NCBI GenBank assembly: GCA_964462535.1
Contig: CAYWXV010000021.1
Span: 1-55,639 of the forward strand
Direction: 5' to 3'
Origin: CAYWXV01 sp964462535
Lineage (GTDB): Bacteria > Bacteroidota > Ignavibacteria > OLB7
Length of the DNA: 55,639 bases
Under the pieces are notes generated by a model. The model worked only from the letters and a program-made list of their open reading frames with translations, did no database searches and had not been told where the DNA came from. The position numbers were made by a program, and so were the translations under genes. Shown here piece after piece: positions 7,781-17,182 of the stretch (its first letter is position 1; each line of letters starts with the position of its first letter).

Positions 7781-8046
7781 ACAAATCCCCCTGTTGAGTT
7801 GGTGAGATTCGACACCCCCCTGCACACGGAGTTCCTCAACCGGGGAGACTCCCCTCCTGTGAGCCGCGAAGATCGGATATTTTCCAAAAAAAAAGAAGAA
7901 TACAGTTTGGTCGACGTTGCGATGCCCATCGGCCGCGTGGATCTCTTCGATGCCTCCCCAAGCCGATTCTGGATAGCGTCGAACGAGGAAGACGGTGCGG
8001 AGCATCTGATGCTAGCACCGAAGTGCGGTTCGCCGGACGTCGCCCG

Positions 8047-11034
8047 TCACGACAGGGCCAGCTCCTTGGTCAGGTGTCGGCCCGTCGAGCTCTCCGATGC
8101 TGCTACTACTTCGGGCGTACCCACCGCAACTATCTGGCCTCCACGTGCTCCACCTTCGGGTCCCATGTCAATCACCCAATCAGCGCTCTTGATAACGTCA
8201 AGGTTGTGCTCAATCACAACCACCGTGTTCCCTTTGTCAACGAGTGATCCCAGAACCTTCAGCAACATTGCGACATCCTCGAAATGGAGTCCCGTTGTAG
8301 GTTCATCCAGCAGGTAGAGCGTTTTGCCGGTGCCCATTTTAGAGAGCTCCGTTGCCAGCTTTACCCGCTGTGCCTCACCGCCGGACAGCGTGGTGGCCTG
8401 CTGACCAAGCCGGATGTACCCAAGTCCGACATCGTTCAGGGTCTTCAGTTTTCGATTGATGCGTGGGATGTCGGCGAAGAAATCGAGGGCCTCTGCCACC
8501 GTCATGTTCAGGACATCGGCGATCGAGTGACCGCGCCACAAGACCTCCAGCGTCTCGCGGTTATACCGCTTCCCATCGCACACCTCGCAGCTGACGTAGA
8601 CGTCAGGAAGGAAATTCATCTCGATTTTCTTCAATCCGTCCCCCTGACATTCTTCGCAGCGCCCCCCTTGGACATTGAAGCTGAAGCGGCCGGGCGCGTA
8701 CCCCCGAATCTTCGCCTCCGGCAGTTGAGTGAAGAGATCCCGGATGAACGTGAAGAGCCCCGTGTATGTCGCCGGATTGGACCGAGGAGTCCGGCCAATT
8801 GGGGACTGATCTATGTCGATGACCTTGTCGACGTGCTCTAGCCCATCGATACCATCGTGTGGGAGGGGAGGGGTGGTCGATTGATAGAAATGGCGCGAGA
8901 GGATTGGATATAGCGTCTGGTTTACGAGCGACGACTTGCCTGAGCCGGACAGACCGGCTACGCAAACAAACAGGCCCAGCGGAAGGTGGAGATCGACCTT
9001 CTTCAGATTGTGGCCGGTTGCCCCTCTCAACACGATTTCCAGACCGTTTCCTTTGCGACGCGAAGAGGGAACGGGTATCTGTCGCTCACCAGTAAGGTAT
9101 CGGAACGTCAGGCTCTCAGTCGCATCAACGCCGGCCAGCCTGTCGGCGGCATCGATACCGTTTGACCCGTTCGCGGTTGTTCGCTTCTTTGACTTCTTCG
9201 ACGACCCGTTGTACGCGAAGAACGCCGACGGGGCCGCGGCCCCAACGACACGCCCGCCAAGCTCACCCGCTCCCGGACCAAGGTCGATCACCCAGTCTGC
9301 GGACTCGATCATCTCTCGATCGTGCTCGACGACCACAACCGTGTTCCCCAGGTCTCGCAGCCGTTTCAGTGAGGTGATGAGTTTGATATTGTCCTGCTGG
9401 TGGAGACCAATCGACGGTTCGTCCAGGACATAGAGTACGCCGGTGAGCTGCGAGCCAATCTGCGTAGCAAGGCGAATCCTCTGTGCTTCCCCACCGGAAA
9501 GCGTGCGCGCCGAGCGGTCGAGCGAGAGATAGTGGAGGCCCACTTCCATTAGAAAGCTCATCCGGTCAAGTATCTCGCCGATCACTCCTCCGCCGATCAA
9601 TCGTTGCCGATCCGAAAGCTCCAGCTGCTCCAGGGTTCCAATCGCATCGGCGATGGAGAGCGACGTTATGTCGTGGATATTCCTTCCATCCAGGAGGACC
9701 TTCATGCTTGCCGGCTTAAGGCGACCCCCTTCGCACGCCGGGCACCGAATGGCTGTCATAAAGGCCTCCGCCCATTCCCTGCTTGCTCCAGCTGTTCCCC
9801 CCATCGCATGTTCCAGGTTCTTGATGATGCCTTCGAACCGATGATGGTATGTGACAGTACGACCGTTTGAATACGTATAGGGGATTTCGAACGTCTGTTT
9901 GCCGCCACCGAACATCAGGGTGTTGAATGCATCGTCGCTCCACTTCTTCAATGGGGTCTTGTCGTCGTAACCAAAATGTGCTGTGACGGCGTTGACCTGC
10001 GCCCATTGCCAGTTTCGGCGTGGCTTTCCCAGCGGGCGAATTCCCTCTTCAGACAGCGACCGGCCACGATCGGGCACGATAAGATCAAGTGAGAACTGGA
10101 ACGTCTCGCCCAGTCCGTCGCACTCGGGACAGGCACCGTACGGTGAGTTGAACGAGAAGGAGTTCGGCTCCGGTTGTTCGTAGCTCGTATTGCACGTCGG
10201 GCACGAGAGCTTCTCGGAGAACAAGGCATCCGGCAGCTCGCGATCCCAGTCGGCAATCGTGATGGCGCCGTGACCAAGTCTGAGGGCCGTTTCGACCGAC
10301 CCCTGAAGCCGCGCGCGCGAGCCATCCGTCACCTCGATCCGATCGACCACGACTTCGATGTCGTGGAGTTTGTAGCGATCGGTCTTCATTCCACCAACGA
10401 TTTCCTGGTAGTCGCCATCGATTCGAACCCGCGTGAATCCGTCGCGCAATGTCCGTTCGAAGAGTTCCTGGTAGTGCCCCTTGCGGCGTCGAACAACGGG
10501 TGCGAGGACCGCGATACGCTTCCCCGCAAAACGCTCGCCAATGGAGTCTATTATCTGGTCAGGGGTCTGCTGGACGACGGGCGTTCCACACTGGACGCAA
10601 TGTTGGACGCCCACGCGGGCAAAGAGGAGTCGGAGAAAGTCGTAGATCTCGGTGACGGTACCGACGGTCGATCGGGGATTGCTCGATACTGTCTTCTGCT
10701 CGATCGATATGGCCGGCGAGAGGCCTTCGATCATGTCGACGTCGGGGCGTTCCATCAACCCGAGAAACTGACGAGCGTAGGGGGAGAGGCTCTCAACATA
10801 CCTTCGCTGACCCTCGGCGTAGATCGTATCGAACGCGAGGGTGGACTTCCCCGATCCCGACAGGCCGGTGATAACCGTCAGGGCGTTGCGCGGAATGTCA
10901 ACGTCAATTTCTTTGAGATTGTGCTCGCGCGCACCTCGGACGACGATGCCGTCGAAGGTCGACTGGGAAGTATGGGATTCGGTGGCGGGGGTGTTAGATT
11001 TGCGCCCCCTGCTTGTCTGGGTTGTGGTCGCCAT
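8047..11034 (-). CDS. uvrA: excinuclease ABC subunit A (UvrA)
   Basis: A 995-residue full-length UvrA, the damage-recognition ATPase of nucleotide excision repair. Both ABC modules are intact: Walker A GLSGSGKSTLAFDT and GLSGSGKSSLVNQT, signatures LSGGEAQRIRLATQ and LSGGEAQRVKLATE, and Walker B ending VLDEPSIGL and LLDEPTTGL. Zinc modules are visible (CPTCNTSYE...CPECDGLG; CEECQGDG...CEVCDG). The linker before the second half carries a basic, low-complexity insert (SSKKSKKRTTANGSNG). I prefer the ATG at 11034 (MATTTQTSRGRK) to the one at 11103. Mfd, which recruits UvrA at stalled polymerases, is at 47304. Confidence 0.97.
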   Translation of the reverse strand: MATTTQTSRGRKSNTPATESHTSQSTFDGIVVRGAREHNLKEIDVDIPRNALTVITGLSGSGKSTLAFDTIYAEGQRRYVESLSPYARQFLGLMERPDVDMIEGLSPAISIEQKTVSSNPRSTVGTVTEIYDFLRLLFARVGVQHCVQCGTPVVQQTPDQIIDSIGERFAGKRIAVLAPVVRRRKGHYQELFERTLRDGFTRVRIDGDYQEIVGGMKTDRYKLHDIEVVVDRIEVTDGSRARLQGSVETALRLGHGAITIADWDRELPDALFSEKLSCPTCNTSYEQPEPNSFSFNSPYGACPECDGLGETFQFSLDLIVPDRGRSLSEEGIRPLGKPRRNWQWAQVNAVTAHFGYDDKTPLKKWSDDAFNTLMFGGGKQTFEIPYTYSNGRTVTYHHRFEGIIKNLEHAMGGTAGASREWAEAFMTAIRCPACEGGRLKPASMKVLLDGRNIHDITSLSIADAIGTLEQLELSDRQRLIGGGVIGEILDRMSFLMEVGLHYLSLDRSARTLSGGEAQRIRLATQIGSQLTGVLYVLDEPSIGLHQQDNIKLITSLKRLRDLGNTVVVVEHDREMIESADWVIDLGPGAGELGGRVVGAAAPSAFFAYNGSSKKSKKRTTANGSNGIDAADRLAGVDATESLTFRYLTGERQIPVPSSRRKGNGLEIVLRGATGHNLKKVDLHLPLGLFVCVAGLSGSGKSSLVNQTLYPILSRHFYQSTTPPLPHDGIDGLEHVDKVIDIDQSPIGRTPRSNPATYTGLFTFIRDLFTQLPEAKIRGYAPGRFSFNVQGGRCEECQGDGLKKIEMNFLPDVYVSCEVCDGKRYNRETLEVLWRGHSIADVLNMTVAEALDFFADIPRINRKLKTLNDVGLGYIRLGQQATTLSGGEAQRVKLATELSKMGTGKTLYLLDEPTTGLHFEDVAMLLKVLGSLVDKGNTVVVIEHNLDVIKSADWVIDMGPEGGARGGQIVAVGTPEVVAASESSTGRHLTKELALS

Positions 11035-11241
11035 TCGGACGGAATTCGGACTCCGGGGAATCCCCTGGCGATATGGAGGTTTTCTCCCGCCGGGTGGAGT
11101 CAAACATGGAAGTTACACCTGCGGGCCGGAGGGGGGCAAGCGCAAACAGGGATGTTTTCTACCCGTTGCAACCATTCGGTCCGTCCCATGACAGACACAC
11201 TACTCGATTACAGATAAGGCACTTCAATCATGGAGGGACAG

Positions 11242-11967
11242 ATGATCCGTTCCAACTCTATCGTGGCATCACTTCGATCAGTCATCGGCGGCATCGGCAT
11301 GGCACTACTCGCGCTCGGTGTCGCGTCGTGCGGTGACGACCCCGCTTCGCCGCAGCCGCAGGGCTCGTCAAAGATGCTGGCGTTCCACGCCAACCACGGC
11401 CTGACGGCGTCGAAGTTCAACTTCAAGATCGACACGGCGACGATTGCCAGCCTCAACTATGGTGAGTCCGGCCAGCCGGTCGTGCAGAACGGCTCGCGCA
11501 CGGTAAAGATCTTCAATACCAGCGGGTCCGAGGTAGCCTCCGCAAACGTGAGTCTTGACAGTTCGAAATCGAATTTCGTTGTCTTTTGCGGTGACGACGC
11601 GACACGCGAGGGCTTCAACGTCAACAGCGCCAAGATCAAGCCGTCCGGGGGCAATTGTGCCATTCGCGTCGTGCATGCCTCGAACAATGCGGGCGAGGTC
11701 GTGATCAAGATCAACTCGACCAACGGCCTCTCGTTCACGACGCGGAACCTGACATACAAGTCGGGCTCCGACTACGTGGAACTCCCGGTTGCCTCGACTG
11801 ATTCGTTGCTCGTTCTGAAACCCGGAACAACGGACGTTCTCCTCTCCGTCCAGACGAGGACACTTCTCTCGGCCCTCAAGAGCTACACCGTCGTGCTATA
11901 CGGATCTACGTCACCGAACGCCGATCCATCCGTCAAGCTTGCCTCGAAGTTGATTCAGGAAGACTGA
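11242..11967 (+). CDS. DUF4397-like lipoprotein
   Basis: The start is set by GGAGGGACAG just upstream of the ATG at 11242; the ATG at 11230 overlaps that ribosome site. The 241-residue product has a lipoprotein signal (IGGIGMALLALGVASCGDD, lipidated Cys30). The body resembles DUF4397: LAFHANHGLTASKFNFKID near the start, IRVVHASNNAGEVVIKINSTN in the middle, then SYTVVLYGSTS, i.e. an Ig-like fold describing a variable V-H-A-S segment. The function of the family is unknown. It is a single-gene transcript with its own intrinsic terminator. Confidence 0.85.
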   Translation: MIRSNSIVASLRSVIGGIGMALLALGVASCGDDPASPQPQGSSKMLAFHANHGLTASKFNFKIDTATIASLNYGESGQPVVQNGSRTVKIFNTSGSEVASANVSLDSSKSNFVVFCGDDATREGFNVNSAKIKPSGGNCAIRVVHASNNAGEVVIKINSTNGLSFTTRNLTYKSGSDYVELPVASTDSLLVLKPGTTDVLLSVQTRTLLSALKSYTVVLYGSTSPNADPSVKLASKLIQED

Positions 11968-11989
11968 CAAACCGACTATGCACATGAAC

Positions 11990-12022
11990 AAAGGGCGTTC
12001 GGATTGGCTCCGAACGCCCTTT
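11990..12022 (+). terminator. intrinsic terminator after the DUF4397-like gene
   Basis: A perfect 14-bp stem (AAAGGGCGTTCGGA/TCCGAACGCCCTTT) with a TTGGC loop begins 23 bases after the stop codon. The 3' arm ends in T's and is followed by ATTAGTTC. The arrangement may also act on the opposite strand. Confidence 0.85.
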
Positions 12023-12142
12023 ATTAGTTCTTGACGATTGGCCTGGGTTTCTACTCGTACGCCAACGCTTCCTCGGCCACGCGACTGCGTCTGAAGTCGC
12101 CCGTTAGACTAGCAGACCGATGGACACCCGGTGTTTCGGGAG

Positions 12143-12265
12143 ACTGTTCAAGACGCGCGAGGTCAAGGCGCACGGCGAGGAGCGAATGAAGCGTACCGGA
12201 GGTACACCGCAGTGAGCGACGAGGAGTGCAACGCGGAGATCGCGCGTTTTTCAACACTCCTCTAG
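12143..12265 (-). repeat. intergenic palindromic repeat, copy A
   Basis: On the minus strand it begins at the TAG stop codon of the EF-G-like gene, reads GTGTTGAAAAACGCGCGATC, then CGCGTTGCACTCCTCG, a variable centre with GTGTACCTCCGGTACGC, then GCGCCTTGACCTCGCGCG and CTTGAACAG. The two ends are imperfect inverted repeats of each other (TGTTGAAnnnCGCGCG against CGCGCGnnTTGAACA). The same element recurs at 18553-18686 and, shortened, at 3472-3545. Confidence 0.8.
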
Positions 12266-14403
12266 GCCTCTTCCTCCTCCAATTCAGCTGAGGCAACGAT
12301 CTTCGTTTCGACCTCCTTCGGCACCTCCTCGTAGTGGCTGAATGCGCGCGTGTAGCTACCCCGTCCTTGCGTCATGCCGCGAAGACGAGCAGCATAGCCG
12401 TACAGTTCGCCGAGTGGAATCTGAGCCTTGATGACTTGCGAGGCACCCTTTGTGTCCATCCCCTGAATGCGTCCACGGCGCCCGGAGAGATCACTCATGA
12501 TGTCACCCATCGACTCGACCGGGCCTGTCACTTCAATGTCGTAGATCGGTTCCATCAGTTGTGGCCGACACTCGCGGATGCCCTGCTTGAAGCACATACG
12601 CGCTGCGGTCTTGAATGCATTTTCGTTCGAGTCGACCGGATGCATCTTCCCGTCGAAGAGAATGACGCGGACATTGGTCATCGGATAGCCGGCGAAGGCT
12701 CCCCGCTCGAGCATCTCCATCACCCCCTTCTTTACCGCGGGCACGAAGCGAGCGTCGATCGATCCGCCGACGATCGAGTTGACGAAGTGGAACTTCCCAC
12801 CCCACCGGAGCTCCTCGAATTCCTCACCCCGAACCTGATAGTTCGATGGCACGGGACGTCCGTCCTCGTATGGTTCTATGTGGAAGTGCACTTCACCGAA
12901 CTGGCCCGCGCCTCCTGTCTGCTTCTTGTGTCGGTAGCTTGTCGTGGTCGACCCCTTGATCGTCTCGCGATACGGAATGCGAGGGGGCTTCATCTCCAGC
13001 TCCAGGTTGTACTTCGACTGGAATCGCTTGATGATGACCTCCAGGTGGAGCTCACCCAGACCACTCACAACCATCTGATGCGACTCCGGATCCTGGTAGA
13101 CATTGAACGTGGGATCCTCCTCGTGAAGCATATGCAGTCCCTCGCTCACTTTCGCCTCATCTCCCTTCCCCTTCAGGACGACCGCAGCGTCGGCGATGGG
13201 TGCCGGGTACCAGATCGTCGGCAAGGCGACCGGGCGATGCTTCGCCGAAAGAGTGTTGTTGGTGTGCGTATCCTTGAGTTTGACAACAGCCCCAATGTCG
13301 CCGAAATTGAGCGCTGGGACATCCTGGCGGTTCTTCCCGTTCATCATGAAGATCTGGTTGAGCCGCTCCGTCTTGCTGTTGGCCACGTTCACGAGTTCCA
13401 TTCCAGGTGTGGCCTTGCCGGCATAGACCCTGAAGAACGAAAGCTCACCCACGTGCGGCTCGCTCACGGTCTTGAAAATGAACAGCGAGCTCTCGTCGGC
13501 AGGGGAAAGGGTAACCGACTCACCGTTCAGCGTCCCGACCGGCGCCGGTGTGTCCAGCGGACTCTGGCAATAGTCCACGATGAAATCCATCAGCGGTGTG
13601 ATACCAACGTTTGCCGAGCTGGAGGCCGCGAACAGAGGGAAGATGCGCCGTTGTGAAAGGGCCGCTTTGATGCCCCGCCCGATCTCATCCTCGGTGAGCG
13701 TCCCGTTCTCGAAGTAGGCCGCCATCAGGTCCTCATCGCTCGCGGCGATCGTCTCGATGAGATTCTCACGCAGCTCGTTGCAGCGGTCCGCTATCTCCGA
13801 CGGAATGTCGGCGCTGTCGCTGTGCGACCCGGAACCATCCTCCGCAAACGTCATCACCTTCATGGACAGGACGTTGACCATCGCCGTCAGACGCTTGTCC
13901 TCGTAAATCGGGTACTCGATGGGAGCGATATCACGCGAGAAATGCTCTCGCAGATAATCCAGGCTCTCCTCGATATGCGCCTGCTCGGTTGCGACCTTGG
14001 TAAGGACGAAGAGGACGGGGAGGTGGGCTTCGTCCGCGAACTCCCAGGCCATGTCCGCGCCGAAACCGACACCGGCCGAGGCGTCGACAGCCATCACCAT
14101 CGTGTCGGCAACGCGCACCGCAGACTTGGTCTCACCGATGAAGTCCGGATACCCGGGAGTGTCGAGAATGTTGAGTTTGTGTCCCTTCCAGGAGGCGTGG
14201 AGGATGGAAAGGTTGATCGAAATGCCCCTCTCAATCTCATCGTGGTGGTAGTCGCTAACCGTTGTTCCGTCCGCTATCGTTCCAAGGCGGTTTGTCTCCT
14301 TGGCAGCGAACAGCATTGCCTCGGCAAGAGTTGATTTTCCGGCCCCGCCATGGCCGGCAAGCACAATGTTGCGGATCTTGTCGGATGAGTATTCGGCCGC
14401 CAT
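12262..14403 (-). CDS. EF-G-like translation GTPase with degenerate G4 motif
   Basis: This 713-residue protein has the EF-G domain order but belongs to the EF-G-like branch rather than canonical FusA. G1 is GHGGAGKST (residues 17-25), not AHVDHGKT; G2 is ERGISI; G3 is DTPGYPDF (81-88). The G4 motif, normally NKxD and responsible for guanine specificity, reads TKVA (135-138). Domains II-V follow (GKATPGMELVN, GLGELHLEVIIKRF, KKQTGGAGQFGEVHFHIEP, EPIYDIEVTGPVESMGDIM), with an acidic tail. Its TAG stop lies inside the palindromic repeat. Domain IV is present, so ribosome binding is plausible; whether it translocates is unknown. Confidence 0.93.
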   Translation of the reverse strand: MAAEYSSDKIRNIVLAGHGGAGKSTLAEAMLFAAKETNRLGTIADGTTVSDYHHDEIERGISINLSILHASWKGHKLNILDTPGYPDFIGETKSAVRVADTMVMAVDASAGVGFGADMAWEFADEAHLPVLFVLTKVATEQAHIEESLDYLREHFSRDIAPIEYPIYEDKRLTAMVNVLSMKVMTFAEDGSGSHSDSADIPSEIADRCNELRENLIETIAASDEDLMAAYFENGTLTEDEIGRGIKAALSQRRIFPLFAASSSANVGITPLMDFIVDYCQSPLDTPAPVGTLNGESVTLSPADESSLFIFKTVSEPHVGELSFFRVYAGKATPGMELVNVANSKTERLNQIFMMNGKNRQDVPALNFGDIGAVVKLKDTHTNNTLSAKHRPVALPTIWYPAPIADAAVVLKGKGDEAKVSEGLHMLHEEDPTFNVYQDPESHQMVVSGLGELHLEVIIKRFQSKYNLELEMKPPRIPYRETIKGSTTTSYRHKKQTGGAGQFGEVHFHIEPYEDGRPVPSNYQVRGEEFEELRWGGKFHFVNSIVGGSIDARFVPAVKKGVMEMLERGAFAGYPMTNVRVILFDGKMHPVDSNENAFKTAARMCFKQGIRECRPQLMEPIYDIEVTGPVESMGDIMSDLSGRRGRIQGMDTKGASQVIKAQIPLGELYGYAARLRGMTQGRGSYTRAFSHYEEVPKEVETKIVASAELEEEEA

Positions 14404-14577
14404 TCTATGCCTCCGTTAAGAAGAGAAGATCTGGTAGGATTCGGGTGCAGTCAGGCGCGGGCGCCTGGGAAGGGATGCATCGGTGCTGCTATGTGCAGGT
14501 ACAGAGATACGAGTGGTCCACAGGGGGAGAAGTATACGGACGAGCCGGGAAACCGCAAACGCAGCTGCAATCGGTTC

Positions 14578-15087
14578 CTATTCGGCTAGAGCAGCCTGGA
14601 TTTCCGACTCGAACGCGCCGTCAACAAAGTTCCGAATGAGTCTGATCTTTCCTTTTCGATCGATCAGAAAAACGGCAGGAATCGCATTCACATCATATTG
14701 CACAGCGACTGCATTGTTCCAGTACCGTCCGTCAGACACATGGATCCAGTCGAGGTGGTTGTCCCGAATGAATCGCTTCCACGATTCCATGTTGTAGTCG
14801 AGCGAGACGCTGATGAGGACGAAGTCCTGATTGCGGTACTTCTGCCAGAGGCCCTTCACGTTCGGAAGCGCCGCCACACATGGTCCACACCACGATGCCC
14901 AGAAGTCAATCATGATGACCTTCCCACGATAGGATGCCAGAGAGACGGGGGCGCCAGAGGTGTCGTTCTGCGTGAAGTCAGGGGCGGTATTCCCAACAAC
15001 CGGTGGAGCACCGGCATTGGTGCCGGTGTCGCTGCACGCGCAGAGCAATGCGCCGATCAGAATGAACGGGAGGGCGAGTCGTCGCAT
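14578..15087 (-). CDS. TlpA-like thioredoxin lipoprotein
   Basis: The start giving MRRLALPFILIGALLCACSD is preferred; lipidation is predicted at Cys18. The 169-residue product is a thiol-disulfide oxidoreductase of the TlpA/ResA type: APDFTQNDTSGAPVSLASYRGK, active site WASWCGPC, cis-proline in NAIPAVFLID. It likely keeps extracytoplasmic cysteines reduced, for example during cytochrome c maturation, but no such genes are adjacent. It is the second TlpA-like protein here; the other (1151-2332) has a different CxxC (CAPC) and an extra N-terminal domain. A 174-base non-coding spacer separates it from the EF-G-like gene. Confidence 0.92.
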   Translation of the reverse strand: MRRLALPFILIGALLCACSDTGTNAGAPPVVGNTAPDFTQNDTSGAPVSLASYRGKVIMIDFWASWCGPCVAALPNVKGLWQKYRNQDFVLISVSLDYNMESWKRFIRDNHLDWIHVSDGRYWNNAVAVQYDVNAIPAVFLIDRKGKIRLIRNFVDGAFESEIQAALAE

Positions 15088-15158
15088 GTGTGCTGGCATT
15101 TCGGGTCGATTAGTCCACGAGGTTCGGTCTAGCGATATGGCGTCAGATGCCCAATCTC

Positions 15159-16586
15159 CTATTCGCTCGAGCGCTCTGAGGCAGCGGCGGCCCTGAACAT
15201 TGTCATCTCGTCAAAGTGCTTCGCCATGAACTGAACGCCAACGGGGAGCCCTGTTGCGTCATCAACACCTCCGGGGACCGAAATTGCCGGTATACCGGCC
15301 AGGTTAGCCGCGGCGGTAAAGACGTCGCTCAGATACATGGCGAGCGGATCTGCTGCCTTCTCACCCAGACGAAAGGCCGGGGTTGGAGCTGTGGGGGCCA
15401 TAAGCAGGTCGACGTCGCTGAACGCGGCCACCATGTCGTCGTGTATCAGACGCCGCACCTGCTGCGCTCGCTTGTAATAGGCGTCGTAGTAGCCGCTGGA
15501 AAGTACAAATGTCCCCAGCATGATCCTCCGCTTGACCTCTTCTCCGAATCCCTCGCTCCGACTCATCTCGTACATCTCCTCAAGCGTCGTCGCCTCAGCA
15601 GATCGATAGCCGTACCGGGCGCCGTCAAAACGTGCCAGGTTGGAGCTTGCCTCGGCGGTTGCGATCACGTAGTAGGTTGGAATCGTGTACGGCGTGTGGG
15701 GAAGCGACACTTCCACGAAGACGGCACCCTGGTCTTCAAGAGCCGACCGTGTGCGATCCATCGCGTCGCGGACGGCAGCATGAACGCCGTCGTTCATGTA
15801 CTCGCGCGGGATTCCGATTCGAAGTCCCGCCACGCCTGCACTATCGATACCGGCAGCGTAATCGGGTACCTCGATCGATGTTGATGTCGCGTCATTCGGA
15901 TCGCCTCCGGCCATGACATTCAGGACGAGCGCAGCGTCACGGACGGTATGTGCGAACGGACTTATCTGATCAAGCGATGAAGCGAACGCCACAAGTCCAT
16001 ATCTGCTGACTCTGCCGTATGTGGGCTTCACGCCCACCAGGCCCAGAAACGCGGCTGGTTGCCGGACCGATCCGCCGGTTTCGGAGCCGAGCGACGCGTG
16101 GCACACGCCTGAAGCGACGGCAACTCCGCTTCCCCCGGAGGATCCCCCAGGTACGCGATTCACGTCGAGTGGATGGCGGGCAGGCCCGTAGAATGAGTTT
16201 TCGTTTGACGATCCCATCGCGAACTCGTCCATGTTCGTGCGCCCGATGATGATCGCGTCCTCGGCAAGCAGCCGCTCCAGTGCCGTCGCGGAATAGAGGG
16301 AGCGGAAACCCCCGAGGATCCTGGATCCACACGTCAACGCATGCTGCCGGTATGCGATGTTGTCCTTGACACCCACCACCATTCCGGCCAGGCGTCCTGC
16401 GGTACCGGCTGCGATCTTCTGATCGACCGCCGCCGCCCGCTCGCGCGCCTCATCGTCGAAGGTCTCGACGAATGCATTTAAGGCACGCGTGGCTGCAGCC
16501 GCCTCGAGGGCACGATCTACCTCGGCAAGGCAGGACGTGGCCCCGGCGTCCAGACGGTAGCGAAACTCGCGATAGGATTCAGGCAT
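15159..16586 (-). CDS. gatA: aspartyl/glutamyl-tRNA amidotransferase subunit A (GatA)
   Basis: At 475 residues it is full length. The amidase signature catalytic triad is intact: Lys74 (VGVKDNI), cis-Ser149 (GGSSGGSG) and nucleophile Ser173 (GSETGGSVR). Further hallmarks are GRTNMDEFAMGSSNENS and GVKPTYGRVSRYGLVAFASSLDQ. GatA releases ammonia from glutamine for transamidation of Glu-tRNA(Gln) or Asp-tRNA(Asn); GatB and GatC are not in this window. It starts 16 bases after the stop of the TatA/B-type gene. Confidence 0.97.
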   Translation of the reverse strand: MPESYREFRYRLDAGATSCLAEVDRALEAAAATRALNAFVETFDDEARERAAAVDQKIAAGTAGRLAGMVVGVKDNIAYRQHALTCGSRILGGFRSLYSATALERLLAEDAIIIGRTNMDEFAMGSSNENSFYGPARHPLDVNRVPGGSSGGSGVAVASGVCHASLGSETGGSVRQPAAFLGLVGVKPTYGRVSRYGLVAFASSLDQISPFAHTVRDAALVLNVMAGGDPNDATSTSIEVPDYAAGIDSAGVAGLRIGIPREYMNDGVHAAVRDAMDRTRSALEDQGAVFVEVSLPHTPYTIPTYYVIATAEASSNLARFDGARYGYRSAEATTLEEMYEMSRSEGFGEEVKRRIMLGTFVLSSGYYDAYYKRAQQVRRLIHDDMVAAFSDVDLLMAPTAPTPAFRLGEKAADPLAMYLSDVFTAAANLAGIPAISVPGGVDDATGLPVGVQFMAKHFDEMTMFRAAAASERSSE

Positions 16587-16602
16587 GATCGGAGAAGTGG
16601 TG

Positions 16603-17160
16603 TCAGACCTCCCGATTCTCCCGCTCTCGGCGCTCGTCGGTGCGCCGGACGGTCTGGGGGGGAGGTTCGGTAGCTGGTGTAGCAGGTCGAGGTGCGTCCA
16701 TCGACGCTGGTGTGGGGGGGGAAGTCTCTGCCGGGAGATCAGCGTCTGCGGGACTCTCGTTCAACACGGTCGCGGTCGCCGAATCGGCCGCCGGGGCTGC
16801 GTCGTCGATAGCCGGTTCAGTTCCGCCAACAGCCACGTTCGTCACGGGAACGTCCGCAGTGGATTCCCCGTCAATCGCAGGGGCTGGAACGACCAGTGGC
16901 GGAGCAATAACCGGCTCGTCCACTGTGGCCATGGGTGTCTCTACGCGAGGCGTCGCCCGGCGTGGTACGTTCCCGCGCTGGCGTGTTTCTTCGTCGGAGA
17001 ACGCCTGGTTGATCTGGTCGGTGAACTCCCGCTGGGCCCTTTTGAATTCGCGGACACCCCGTCCGACGCTGCGGGCGAGTTCCGGCATCTTCTTCGGGCC
17101 GAAGAAGACGAGGACCGCGATCAGGATCAGTAACAGCTCACCGCTGCCGATGTCGAACAT
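16603..17160 (-). CDS. Sec-independent translocase protein, TatA/TatB type with long tail
   Basis: The N-terminus MFDIGSGELLLILIAVLVFFGPKKMPELARSVGRGVREFKRA is a short membrane helix, a hinge (FGPKK) and an amphipathic helix. MFDIG resembles TatB, whereas FGPKKMPEL is closer to TatA, so I leave the subunit open. Residues from about 75 to 185 form a Pro/Ala/Thr-rich disordered tail (TPATEPPPQT) ending in a charged stretch. At 185 residues it is longer than most TatA. It forms a pair with the tatA gene 22 bases upstream. TatC is not in the window. Confidence 0.88.
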   Translation of the reverse strand: MFDIGSGELLLILIAVLVFFGPKKMPELARSVGRGVREFKRAQREFTDQINQAFSDEETRQRGNVPRRATPRVETPMATVDEPVIAPPLVVPAPAIDGESTADVPVTNVAVGGTEPAIDDAAPAADSATATVLNESPADADLPAETSPPTPASMDAPRPATPATEPPPQTVRRTDERRERENREV

Positions 17161-17182
17161 GGAATGCTCTCGTCAGTGGAGT

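Noticed and set aside
12262..14403. Canonical elongation factor G (fusA)
   Set aside because: G1 is GHGGAGKST and G4 is not NKxD, so it belongs to the EF-G-like branch; naming it fusA would mislead.
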